Part shown: positions 37,233-49,000 of the stretch, in pieces
Layout of the letters: each line of letters opens with the position of its first letter
Position numbering within the stretch: position 1 is the first letter of the stretch
NCBI GenBank assembly: GCA_032358165.1
Contig: JAALGY010000037.1
Coordinates: forward strand, 893,001 to 957,000
Source of the DNA: Diplosphaera chodatii
Lineage: Eukaryota; Chlorophyta; Trebouxiophyceae; Prasiolales; Stichococcaceae
Length of the DNA stretch: 64,000 nucleotides
Reading direction: 5' to 3'
Made by a program: the position numbers and the translations under genes
The notes under the pieces: model-generated
The model's input: only the letters and a program-made list of their open reading frames with translations
Databases searched by the model: none
What the model was told of the DNA's origin: nothing

Positions 37233-40200
37233 ATGGAAGGCACGCAGGCCCAGCCTCCGGTGGCCAACGGGCCCCCCGGCCAGCAGCAGCGGAGCAAGGC
37301 GATGGGCGGCCGCGGCAGCCAGAAGGCCCGCAGCAGCTTCGCCAAAGATGGCAATCCGCCGTGGCCACTGGATGGCACCCAGGGCCAGCACCCCCAGGCA
37401 ACGGCCAACGGCGGCCACCACCGCAATGCAAGCGGCCAGATCGCCGCGATTCACGCCAATGGCTATGCGCCCGCCAGGCCGCAGCCGTCCCTGGGGGAGA
37501 TGGCCAGCCCAGAGCTCGAAAGGCGGAAACAAGCGCTCGCCAGCGAGTGCGCCAAGCTCCAGGCGGTGAGCAACTGGTCTCTGTATGCATGCTGGGTATG
37601 TATGCTTCATGTTCTCATTAGCACACCCGCCGGGCAATGGCGGTTTGCTTCAAGTGGCTCTTCAAATGCTGCAGTCCCAGAGTGGCTGTGCCTTTGCAGC
37701 ATCATACGCCGCTCGTGCATTGCACAGGTTTTCTGCTCAAGTGTTCTGCATGCTGCTCCGGGTGGTTTTTTTGGCTTGCAGCCCTACCTTGCTTCTTGTC
37801 CCTGCACTTATCATGGTCGCTTGCGCGCACATGCAGGAAGTGCAGAGCATCGAGGAGGTGCTCAAGGAGCGATCGCAGGTGGATGAGCTCCGGGCACAGC
37901 TGCAGCAGGAGCAGCAGGCATCGCGGGCCAAGGACCAGCAGCTGCAGGCTCACATAGACCAGACCGCGACCGAGATGCAGGTGTGCACTGATTGACTGTT
38001 GCAGGAGCTTGCCATCTCAAGACAGTCCAAGCTGTGGACGGTCTTTGACACAGCACTGCCTCTGGATCGCAGGCGCAGCAGGAGCAGCTGCAAAAGCTGC
38101 AGGCAGACCTCAACGGCAAGAACGAGCAGCTGACCATTCAGACCAGGCGGCTGTGGGAGGCAGACGAGCAGAGTCAGCGCAAGTGCGGGCCCGTATGCAG
38201 CGTGTTGCCGATGACAGTGCAGCGCTTGGCATCACCACTACAGTCGTGCACCTGTGCTGTTGCATCTCTGATCGTCCTGGCAGACGTCCATCATTGCGGA
38301 AACCTGTCATTCATGATTATCGCGTGTTGTTTCAGGAACAAAGAGCTGCAGGACGCCCAGGCCGAGCTGCGCAAGCGGGACGCTGCCCTGCAGCAGGCGC
38401 AGCAGCACACGCAGAGCGATGCCCTGCAGCTGGCGCAGCGCGATGAGCAGATCTCGCGGCTGCACGAGCAGGCGCTGGCCCTTGAGAAAGAGTGCGCATT
38501 ACTTGTGTAGACATTCCGAATGCAGAGTTGGAACGAGCGCATTCACCGCAGGCATGTTTGATGCGCGACTTCAGACTGTCATGAGCTGGTCAGTGCATCA
38601 TCACACACGGATCGTGAGTGGCATGCAGGCGTGCTGACAGCAAGGCACAGGAAGCGGAGATCATGCAGGCGCTGCAGGAGTGGCAGGTGCGGCTATGCAC
38701 AAGATGGCACTGCGGGGCACCTGCTTGTAGGCATGAATGTGTCTGGGGCGTCACACGGCAACAGCTCGTACTGCGGTCCAGGTGTATGGCAACACGCGGG
38801 ATGGCGAGCTGTATGGCCTGCGCAACACAGCGACGGCGCTGCGTGCGGACCTCACCAACGCTCGCTCGGAGATCGAGCACCTGCGCCGTCAGGTGCGCAG
38901 CGCCGACAGTGTCTCCCGCCTGTCTGTGGCTTCTGTGGATGTAACTTTGAAGCTGGGTCACATCCGTCACTCCTGTCTGGTGGTGTATGGCAGGTCGCGG
39001 GAGGCGCCGCAGTGCGCAGCAACTCGCAGCACCAGCCGGCGTCGCCCCACAACCAGCAGCAGCCGCCACCGCAGGCGCAGCCGTCGCAGCAGCCGTCGCA
39101 GCAGCCCCAGGGCCAGCAGCCGCAGATGCAGATGCAGCTGCCGCCGCAGCCCAGCATGCAGAAGCAGCTGCCGCTGCCGGTGCAGGGGCAGCCCGCCCTG
39201 CAGCAGCCCGCGGGTGTGCCGCTGCAGCAGCTGGTCTCGCAGCACCAGCAGCTGTTCCCACGCCTCGGCAATGGCGCCGCGGCGCCGAGTGCTGTACAGC
39301 AGCCGCCACTGGATGCCGCCGGCCGCATGCTGCCGCCGCTGCAGGTGTGAGTCGTACCCATCGTCTCTGACTGGCTGCACAGCTCGTCACATGCAGGCAG
39401 GGCAGGCAAATAGCTTGTTGGTTGTCATGTGGGTCTGTCACATGGCTCTGTGTGTGGCCCATCTTTAGCTTGTACGCTGCTTTCCTTTGCCTTTTCCACA
39501 ACTTCAGATGCATGCCTGCAGACTGCCGAGGAGCTGATCGGGGCATTCCTGCAAGCCTTCCCACGTGAACCTGCCAAGGCCGTCCCCCTCGGCGCGCTGC
39601 ACGAGCCTCTGCGGGTGCGCACATGCATGATCGCAACTAGGCGGCACATCGCACTGGAGTGCAGGCTTGCTGACACCCTTGTCGCAACTTGAGCCCATCG
39701 ACAGGCCTGGTGCACTTGCTCTCCAATCACCAGCAGGCACACCATCCTGATTGCTGTCCAAGTCATCGTGTCAATGCAACTGCTATCCGCTTGCAGGCGG
39801 TGCTGCACCACCCCTGGCGCGAGTTCTATGCGCCGCGCTTCGGCTCCATTGAGCACTTCATGCAGATGCACCAGGAGGTGTTTGTGCAGCGGCCGGACGG
39901 CGCCTTCTACGTCAGGGCGCAGCCGCAGCGGGCCGCCGCCCAGCCGGCGCTGGGTGAGCCCCTCGCTGCTACGCCGATGCCGAGATTCACTGCTGAGCCC
40001 ACTGCACTGCTTGGCACTGCAATCCGTGTAGTCAACATATGCCCGACGCCTTCTACAAACAGCTGCCAAGGGAGTCTCCATCATGCCTGCAGGCCGCCAG
40101 CAGCAGGGCCCCAACTCGGCGGACGCGCCCGTGCCGCGGCCGGGCGCCAACAACGCGGCGGCGGCAGTCACCCGCCCGGCGTCCTACCAGCCGGTGGGCA

Positions 40201-41615
40201 CCGCTCCGCAGCCCAGCCAGAGGCCCGGCATCCCGCCGCCCAGGCCGCCGCCAGGGGCCCCTCCCCAGCAGCCTCAGCAGGGGCCGCCGCCGCCGCAGCA
40301 CCAGCACCAGCAGCAGCGCGGTCCGCCAACACAGCCCGCCCCGCAGGCTGCCCGGCCCGCCGGCGCCCCCCAGCAGGCGCAGCCGCCGGCCCAGGTGCAG
40401 CAGCCCCAGCGGCCGGCGCAGCAGCGGGGCCCGTCCCCCGGCGGGCAGCGCGCGACGCCACCGCCTGGCCCCGGCGCCAACCCGCGGCCGCAGCAGGCGG
40501 CGAGCCAGGGCAGTGGGCCCGCTGCTAAGGTCGGACATCATCCACTGAAGGGATCATCCACAGACATTCCCTGCGTGTTGGAGTGCACAACGGTCCGATG
40601 AACAGATGTCAGCATTGAAAACTGTCTTGCTGCGCGCACACTCGATGTCTGCTGTCTCACGCCACACAGGCGCCGCAGATGGTGGTGGTCACTCCGCCAG
40701 CTCCAGCTGGGGCCCGGCGCCAGGCCTCGGGCAGCGCACCGCCACAGCAGCAGCAGGGGGGCAGCCAGCAGCGTCACCACAGCGTCGGCAGCGCGCCGCC
40801 GGTGCCGCCCGGCCGCCTGCAAGAGGGCACCGGCAGCGGACCCGCACAGCAGTCTGCGCCCCAGCAGCAGCAGCAGCAGCAGCAGGGGAAGCATGCGCAG
40901 CGCTCCCAGCAGCCGCCCCCGCCGCAGGCGCAGCAGATCCCGCAGCAGGGCGCTGGCAGCAGGCAGCCGCAGCAGCAGCCGCAGCTGCAGCAGCGCACGA
41001 ATGGCCCCGCTGCCACCTCCGCAGCCACCCAGGTAGACCTCCGGGAGCTGCTGATGTCTGCTGCGAAGCTGTCATCTGCAAAGCAGACGGCGGTGCGGGC
41101 CTCGGCTGGTTTGGCGTCAGCCACGCATGCAGACGGCAACCTGTAGTGCGACCACTGACAGCTGCTAGGACAGTGCATTCTGAAGGTGTCTCACTAGCGA
41201 CAGCCAATGCCCTCGCAGAAATGTGCTGACCCTGTGCTGTCATGGTGCAACCCCCTCGCAGAATGGCAGCGGCGCCAGCAAGCAGCAGACTGCACGACCC
41301 GATGGGGGCAAGCAGCAGACGGTTCGAGCTGACTGCGGCAAACAGCCGGCTGCAGCACGTGCCGACAGCAGCAAGCAGCCGGCGGCAGCGCGTGCTGACA
41401 GCAGCAAGTCGCAGCTGGTGCCTAAGCAGGATGGCAAGCTGCCCAGCAGCAGCCAGGCCGGCGGCCAGCAGCGCAGCAGCCCGAGGGCGGCCGAGGGGCA
41501 GAAGGATGATGCGGCCAGGGGGGATGACGCGGGCGGCCTCCCGCAGCGTGCGCCGCGCAAGGGGAGGAAGGGTGGCAAGAAGGGGGGCGAGGGGCAGCAG
41601 CCGGCCTCGCAGTAG
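37233..41615 (+). CDS. Coiled-coil Gln/Pro-rich protein with a small helix-turn-helix-like domain
   Basis: Twelve exons join in frame to 904 residues: 37233-37565, 37837-37980, 38073-38182, 38336-38491, 38641-38686, 38782-38892, 38994-39344, 39522-39614, 39797-39953, 40093-40529, 40670-41092, 41262-41615. Residues about 90-300 are a long coiled coil (SIEEVLKERSQVDELRAQLQ; LQDAQAELRKRDAALQQAQQ; ALRADLTNARSEIEHLRRQ). A Gln/Pro-rich linker leads to a compact region at about 418-490: TAEELIGAFLQAFPREP, LGALHEPLRAVLHHPWREFY, FGSIEHFMQMHQEVFVQRPD. That layout (helices, then a 'phenylalanine-glycine-Ser helix' and a 'VF...GAFYV' strand) resembles LOTUS/OST-HTH winged-helix domains, but this is inference. 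The rest is Gln/Pro/Ala-rich, with (CAG)8 at 40862-40885 and a tandem repeat at 41277-41405, and a basic end (APRKGRKGGKKGG). I do not recognise a named family. An RNA-binding or condensate-forming role would fit but is unproven. Confidence 0.8.
40862..40885. repeat. (CAG)8 polyglutamine tract
   Basis: Eight perfect CAG codons encode eight glutamines in the C-terminal half of the coiled-coil protein. Pure codon repetition suggests recent slippage. Confidence 0.9.
41277..41405 (+). repeat. Tandem coding repeat (SKQ-AAARAD units)
   Basis: Four successive units of about 10-11 residues, SKQQTARPDG, GKQQTVRADC, GKQPAAARADS and SKQPAAARADS, lie near the C-terminus of the coiled-coil protein. The last two units are almost identical in DNA, so they duplicated recently. 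Confidence 0.8.
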
Positions 41616-42005
41616 GCGGCGCCCTTGCCACGCGATGCTCTCGGTAGCATGGACGGTCCTACCCGCTCACAACTGAGTAGCACAACTGAGTAGCACATGC
41701 TGCAAGCTTACCATGCTAGGACATCCACATCTCATTTCACACTGAGCGGGTCACCTTGGCTTGGCCAGCACGACTTGTCAGCAGCTTGTGGATGCGTACA
41801 ACTGGCACACCTCCTGCAAGTTCTTGCAGAGGCTCGAAGATTGGCTGAGGGTTGCAGCCTAGGTGATCTGAACGGGATTGATTCCAAAATCGCTGCTGAG
41901 TTGCTCATGTGCACTACAGCAACAGCAGATGTCAAAGCACTATGCGCTATGCGCTCGAGTCCTCAAATTGAATTGCATCAGGTTTGCTGACGGCAGACGC
42001 ATCTG
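41616..42005. other. Convergent intergenic region
   Basis: Between the stop of the coiled-coil gene and the stop of the ubiquitin protease gene on the other strand. No gene was seen; both 3' untranslated regions should lie here. Confidence 0.5.
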
Positions 42006-44824
42006 TCACGTCTGCCGCACATAGAACAAAACGTATGCAGAGGCAGACAATGCAGCTGGGGCAGCGTCACGCACTGTCGCATCGTCAAACTCGTGCCATT
42101 GGCCATTTGCGGGGTGACGGCATTGTGCAGTGTAGTGGCCTCCGTCCAGGCTGCCAGTGTGGTGGACCACAGCAGCCAGGTCGTAGGCCAGTGGCGGCGC
42201 TTGTGACACCTTGACTGGCACAGCAGTCTGAACGCTGCTGTCTGGACGGGACACCACTGTGTCAGAGCCCCTGCTGCGTACTGCTGCAATGAAGCGATGT
42301 CTGCGTGCACTGCTGGTCTCCTGTGTGTCGTCAGAGCTGCTGCCTGCGCTGTGGCGAGCGGGCGCGTGCTCGCTGACATGTGTGCTGTCCTCGGTGCTGG
42401 TGCTGCAGTAGGGCCTCATGTCAAGACCCATGAGCTGCAGGCCAATGCGTGCGGTGTTCTTGCTGACTGCTGCAAGGCTCCACGCTGGCTGTGCACCGGC
42501 CTGCAGTCACCGTCCCAGAAGATCTGGCAGCAGCACAGCTGCGTGCGTGAACCTCGGCTTCATGTGAGGTGCAGGCTGCGGACTGCATCAATGGTCAAAG
42601 CTGGTGGACTACTGATGGTTGGCAGTGCGTGAACGACTCACTGTGAAGCGCTTTAGCGTCAGCACCAGGACTGGCGGACAGCGCCGCACAGTGAGCTGCT
42701 TGGTGGCGGGCCGCGCGCATTTGCAGGCGCCGCACATGAAGCCCGCAACCTCATCCAGAACCTCCCGCTCTGTGAAGGCCTTGAGGTAGTCCTGTAGGAC
42801 ACAACAGCGCGTCAGCTGCTTGTTGCACCAGGGCAGGGCCTTGTGTGGTCGTCCCATCCATCAACATGCCTGCAAATTGCGTAGTGCACCTGGATAGAGG
42901 TCGGGCGCCCTGCCGGAACTGGCAGTGGCAGGTCCAGAAAGTCCTCAAAGCAGTACGATACAGCACCGCAGCCGCCGCACTTGACAGCTGACTGGAGCTG
43001 GCCTCTGCAGACCAAACACCCGAAACAGGCCATTCACAGGCCTGACACACACAGAGTATGCAAATGCAGGGTCTGCTGCAGAAAGCACTTCTTCACTACT
43101 GTTATCGCAAGGGAGGCCAGCACACCCAAAGAAGGTTGTCATGCAGGACGATTGCTGCTGCCGTGCAGTCGCCCAGGCGGCGGCAGCTTGCTTGGCAACG
43201 GTGAGGCTGCTGAGCGATGGCTGCCGTTGCATTTGCACGCCGCTGGAACAGTCAGCTGCCCTGCCTCCCGTGCGATTGAGCTCACTCTGCTCAGGGGACA
43301 AGTGAAGAGCATTATGTAGTCTGAGCACTTGACACGTAGGTCAGATTGGGCTAGCCTAGTTGCTGTGATACCGCACACTGTGTGTTCTTTGTACTTGTAG
43401 TTCGATGTCGTGCACTTACCACAGACACAAGGTCCCTCACCTGCAGCTGATTCAACACCCCGTGCAGGAACTCCTGGGCGTCCTGTTGCATGCCATCGCC
43501 CCACCTCTCGTCTTGCAACGTCTCCATGGCGACAAGTACCCTGGAAGGAAGGCAGGCTCTTTGGGTCTTGTTGCAGTGTCACAACCCAAGCAGATTGGCA
43601 ACGGCAGCACAGCTAGTCTGTGATGTAGCCTGAGTCTCGTGTGCTGATGCATTTATCCTGCTACAAGTAGCAAACGCACTGCTCAGGCGACAGGATGGCA
43701 CCCTTCCTGCTGTGCATGGCATCCCGTACAAGTCCAGCAAATGCTGCAGCCATGGAGCTGCTGCTGTCGCTGCCGTCTGCAGCAGCTGCAGCAGCTGCGC
43801 CTGACGTGCTGCCAGGCTGGAAGCAGCCGGTGAAGCAGGGCAGGCACAGGAGGCACTGCAGGATGCTGTTGGCGAAGCAGGTGTTGCCCAGGTTGCGCAA
43901 GCCCACGACAGCCTGCATGTGTAGTGTGCAGATGGGGCGGTGAGTGCTCAGCCATCTGTTACCATGTTCTCACCCTGTAAGCACTCTGAAACATGGATAC
44001 CTCCGTAAGCAATCATGAAGAGATGCAGCCCCTCAGCTGAGCACCAGCGCTGGAGGCTGGCCCGGCCTTGCCTGTTCAGTGGGCGAGGCCTGCTGTGCGG
44101 GTGGCGGGGCCGGTGCAGCTGTCGACAGGCTGCGCCTGAGGAGCGCCTGTGCCCGCGTCCCGGACGCCAGGTGCACCGCTGCAGCGGACACAAGCTGGTC
44201 CAAACTGCTGGAGCCTGCAAATGGCAGCCTCTGCTGGCTGGCAACAGCGGCAAGCTCCAGGGCGTCTGACGTGCGGCGGCAGCTGTTGAGAGATGGTAGC
44301 GGTAGTGGCACCCGCACCGCATCCCAGGTGGCGGCGCTGCTGCACAGCCCCAGGCCAAGTGCAGAGCCCCGCAGCATACTGTTGCTGCTGCTGCTGCCAG
44401 TACCTTCACTGCCTCTGCTTCTCGACCTGTGACTCCCTCGCGGGCTATGAATGCCAGGGCCAATTGCCTGGCTATGGGCCATTCGTGCAGTAGTTGAGCC
44501 GGCCAGTTGCCTGCTGGAGGCCGAGGTGTGACTCGAGTCTGCACTGGTGGCAGTGGAGCTGGTCTCATGTTCGTAGCTCCTGCTGCTGCTGTTGTCGTTG
44601 AGCGGTAAACTCTCCCCGGTGGAAACTTTCTGCATCTGCTGCGGTGCGGCCGCCTGCCGGCAAACACTGGTGCTGGTAGCTTGCCGCCGTGACACCAGCT
44701 TGCTGCCGGAGCTAGCTCGGCTGTCGATACCATCGTGCTGCAGCTTCTTGTACGCATCTCCGCACGCGTCTTTTGACTGAGCGCCCACTGCATTGCGGGC
44801 GGATGTCTGGCTGCGTGTTGCCAT
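42006..44824 (-). CDS. Ubiquitin carboxyl-terminal hydrolase (USP/UBP family)
   Basis: A cysteine protease that removes ubiquitin from proteins. Exon 1 (44824-44045) encodes a 260-residue Ser-rich disordered N-terminus. Exon 2 (43912-43680) opens the catalytic domain with VGLRNLGNTCFANSILQCL, catalytic Cys272. Exon 3 (43540-43441) has GMQQDAQEFLHGVLNQLQ, the second part of the Cys/QQD box. Then come FFGGQLQSAVKCGGCGAVS and FMCGACKCARPATKQL, whose four cysteines form the usual zinc ribbon, and PPVLVLTLKRF (about 42660). The last exon has DMRPYC, the His box TGSLDGGHYTAQC, the Asp box WHEFDDATV and ends AYVLFYVRQT. A Ser/Thr-rich insertion of about 65 residues separates DMRPYC from the His box. 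The layout resembles plant UBP23/UBP16 and animal USP36/42; exact orthology is open. The short segment between LKRFTVS and DMRPYC is not resolved. Confidence 0.92.
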
Positions 44825-46016
44825 GCCACCGGGGCGCGGGAAATTGAAGACTGGCTCGGCAGGCAGCCCGGCCGCCGATGTATCTGGTGACCTATCGCAG
44901 CAGACTGGTGAACGTTTGAATCTTCACCCACAATGCTTGCGACTGCACCTTGTCCCGAAGGTGCATGCGCAAGTCCAGTCCCGTGCACATGCGCACCTGA
45001 AAGCATTGTCCAGGGTGACACTGCTGTACCCTGTCAACCGGCGGCGACTGCTTGTGTCTCGACGTGAGTACGTGTCTGATGCGAGCATGCTGTACGCCGA
45101 GCCTGGCAGCCGGCGCCGAGCGTCGTTTGTCACGGCCATTCTGACGTGCTCGCTCTGGTGGTTGCTGCAACGGCGAACCTGCTACAAATGTGACGCAAGG
45201 GCCGCCAGACGTCCTGAAGTATTCAAGAAACAACACGGAAGCAATGCCGATGCTCCTGCAACCCGCCCGGGCGAAACGCGTGCAGCTGGCTGCCGCACAG
45301 CTCGGTTGACCACTGATGCCGATGATACGGCTGTGCTTCCCGAACGCGTGCAGAAAGTATAGAACCCGACATGATGTACGATGATTACAGTGTGCGGTGG
45401 CAAAGCTCGAGCGGAGCGTGCGAGCGTGCCATCTGTCCACACGTACAGCGTTGACTTTATGGTGCCGATAATCGATGAGCACTATGAGGCAAAGGTGTGC
45501 TCGTCCACGTAGCTTTCGACCGAAAATCAGCTATGCTGAATGTAACATCACCCAAGAGTTCAGTGGTGCTGGCCATGCTGTTGCCAGCGGTCAACCTGGA
45601 TGATGTTGTGCTGATGCTTTGTTGTTGCCAGCAAGCCGATCGTCCACAATTTTCACTCTTAGTGCATTCATGCAACTTGCATCCTCATCAATCTAACCGC
45701 TGCAAAAGACGCCAGCAGTGTTCGCAACTCACTACGTGCGTGCACTACATACGGGAGTTGGCGCAGGGCCGCGGCCTTGCGCACACAGGGCGACAGCCTA
45801 GACAAGAAACACTGCGTGTCCTGATCGTCCCAAACGCACTACGCATGCCAGAGCAAATACACGGCTGCTTGTCGCTGCACGTTCGCCACTGCCGTTGTAG
45901 TGCTGCGCCGCTGTCAAGATCTGAGACCGGCCACATGCAATGGTGGCTGCAGTGCCGCTTGCTGCGACAACCCACATTTGATCACGTGCAGCAAGCTGCA
46001 GCTGATACATCCCCAT
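44825..46016. promoter_or_regulatory. Intergenic region, USP promoter and CCAR1-like 3' end
   Basis: About 1.2 kb between two minus-strand genes. Several open frames exist, but none has a recognisable domain or clear splice pattern. It should contain the promoter and 5' leader of the protease gene. Confidence 0.5.
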
Positions 46017-49000
46017 TCACATAGTCTCATCAACCCCAGCCCCGCCCTCCACTGCTTTCAATACAGCCACCTCCCGCACAGCAGTCTGCAGCGCTGCCTC
46101 CGTCTTGCCAAGTGACTCCAGTCGCCTGCGGCGAGCACACGCACCAGCTTTCTGATGACACTTCACATTATCATATCGTATCATATCATGCCAGTGGCAA
46201 CATGGTGCTGTGGGGCGCATCAGCTTGCCAGGTGCCGCTAGTGCAAGCAGACACACCCTGGATGCTCGTAAATGCTGACTTCGGTGGGGTTTACGCACCG
46301 CTTTGCAAGATTCTTGTCAGCGTCCCGTGCCCTGGCCGCCTCTGCGAGCTGCTCATGCAGTGCCGCCAGCTGCTTTGCTGCCTCGCCACGGGCCTGACAT
46401 CCACAATGATCAGGTGTCAGCGCTTGAGGGACGCTGTGTTAGTGAAGGCATAAATAGGATCAGGGCGGTTGCAGCACCGGTGGGGATGTTGACAACCTGT
46501 TGCAAGGCCGGCACTTTGCTCAGTCAAAGAGGCAAGCGTGTACCAACCGTTTCTGTATCGGAGAGGCTCTTTCGCAGCGCGGTTGACAGCGCATCTGCTG
46601 ACTGCTGTTTGGCCTCTGCTTCAGCAGCAGCCGTTCGCGCCTGGGCCTGCAGAGTGGAGAGTATGCAGAGTATAACACATGTCACCCTGCAGGACACAGT
46701 CCTGCAACTTCAAGCTAGAACTGACCGCCACAGAGTCTGCACGTGGCAGCCTATAACTGCTTTCCATGCGGAACCTGGACCGGGACGCTAGGGCATGTTG
46801 ACTCACGAGCTGCCGTTGCATTGTCGCCAAGTCGGCCGTCGCAGCGGCAGCTAAAGCGGTGCCCTGGGCGCCATTTGCCGTCGCTCCACCCATTGTCCAG
46901 GCTGCCTCAGCACCAGCTACGTGCGCAGGAGCAGTCGGGGGCCTGGCGGCAGCGCGCTCGGCGTCAGAGGCGCCCGGCACGAGCATCGCCATGTGGTCGT
47001 TGTAGCTGCGGCAGGCAATGGCACGGTGACACCCGGACCTTCACCCAGCACACCGCGGACCTGCACATGCCTGTGGGCGGATTGCTGCCTGCTTGCAGGA
47101 CTGATGATCCAGTTGTTAACATATGTTGAGAATTCCAAGGAAATTTGACGCCGCCCGCAGATCCGGGTCCCTTGCTCCATTTCGCTTTGCCGCCCCCAGC
47201 TTGCTGCCCAGCCCCGCATGTATTGCCCTGCAAAAACTGTTGCACTGCAATGTGAACGCAGGTGTACTGTGGCGTCAGTGGGACACCTCAGCCGCCCGCG
47301 CTTCGTGATGGCATCCGTCAGCGACTGCACGCGGCGGCCTGCAGGGACGCACGTCGCAGAAGCGTCAGTCTGTCGAAGCCTGGCTTCTGTGCCTGGCCTC
47401 CGGCCCACGCCACATCTGGGCCTCACAGCAAAGCACGCAGCTTGACCAAGACCTGATCCCAGCCCCAGAGACTACTGCACAAGCAGATGGTGCAAGTGCC
47501 CTAGGGGAGCTGCTGCGCTAAGCAAGGCCCTCCGCAAATCCACGCTCTCCACGGTCGTTCTAGAAAGAGTAGGATGAGTCTGCGACAATCTGCGCACGGG
47601 AGGTGGGCGGCGCGGTCATGAAGGCGACCTCCTCGACGTCGTCCCCCTCCAGCACGCCCGCGCAGTTGCGGTCGAAGAAGCGCGCCACGAAGCCCAGCGT
47701 GTCCCCGTTGCCTGCTTTACATGACATCTAAGCTCAGCATGAACGGGGTGGCCTGAAACGGATTGTGCTGACAGTTTGGTTGTGCTGACACAAAGATCAG
47801 CTTTGTCTACGAGGCATGTGTCAGTGAAACATGACAACGATGGCTAAGTGGACAGTTCGAAGGGTACCTGGCTTCTGAGGCGTATCCGGTTGTGCTGCAA
47901 GCGTGGCCTTTCCAGACTTGGCCGGGCTGGGGAGCACAGCAGCAGCTGATGCCGGCTGCGCCTTGGCCCTGCCATCCAAAGGTTCGCATCCGTTCGCATC
48001 CTCTGCAGGCAGAGCGGATATCTGTTGCAACAAACTGTGTGCCAGACTGCACAGCCTCTGGCGGCGTCATGCTTACACCCCAGACGGAGGCGCTGCCCTC
48101 TTGAACAGGAATCTGGATTTAGAGATGGTGGCAGCCTGCATCGATGCACATGCTCCGCGAGAAGCAGTGTGCAACTTGGCTTCAGATCGGGCAGCACATG
48201 CACCTGTCTTGAGGCGCTTTGTAGGGCTGGGTGCAGGCTCCTTGCCCTCTGCCTTGTCCACGGCTGCACGCTTCTTAGAGGCCTGCAGCCATACAGAGCC
48301 AGCTCAGGTATGCACCGACACACCAGCCACACAATCTGACTGGGTGGTACACGGCAGCATGCGTCATCACCTTGCCAGAGTTGGGTAATGCCGCAGCTTT
48401 GGTGTACTGCTTGGCGGGCTCTACCGTTCCATTGGCCTGCTCCAAGGCATTGGCATCCTGGGGACAGAAAGCAGGTCGACAGTGTTGCAGTGATGCATGC
48501 TTGTGCTGTCTGGCCACGATCAGAAACTCGCTGCATGGCATCTTGGGACTGCCGCATGCAGGACATGCAGACGCACCGACGGGGTATCAGCCATGGCAGC
48601 GTTCCCTGTGCTGGGAGCGCCTGGCCTCGAAACAACAGCCTCTGCCATGGGCTGGGCGCCATGGACATGAGACTTGCCTTTGGCATCTGCAGCAGCAGCG
48701 ACGATAGCACATGTTCCAGCACGGTTCGACTGGTGCAAAGCGCCATGCTGCAGAGGGAAGCAACTGCTGGTTGTTGCTCACACCTGCAACTGCATCACCA
48801 TCAGCTGACTTGGCCTTCGGCTGGTCAGCATCCGCCTTGTCGCCATCTGTCTTCTCCTCTGCAGCCTTGTCGGCGGCCTTTTTGGCCTTGGCGGCCTCCC
48901 GCTCCTTTCGCGCCTTTCGCTCTACTTCCTTTTTCGCCTTCGCCTCGTGTACCTGTCGGACATGCAACCATCTTGCATGACGCTGAACCCCATGGACAGG

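Noticed and set aside
38590..39636. 348-codon minus-strand open frame
   Set aside because: It overlaps exons of the coiled-coil gene, is composed of Ala/Arg runs and would read through those introns without any family match.
44892..45482. Possible minus-strand gene in the gap between USP and CCAR1-like genes
   Set aside because: The frame has no recognisable domain, and its composition is unlike the neighbouring exons. It is more likely a promoter or leader region.
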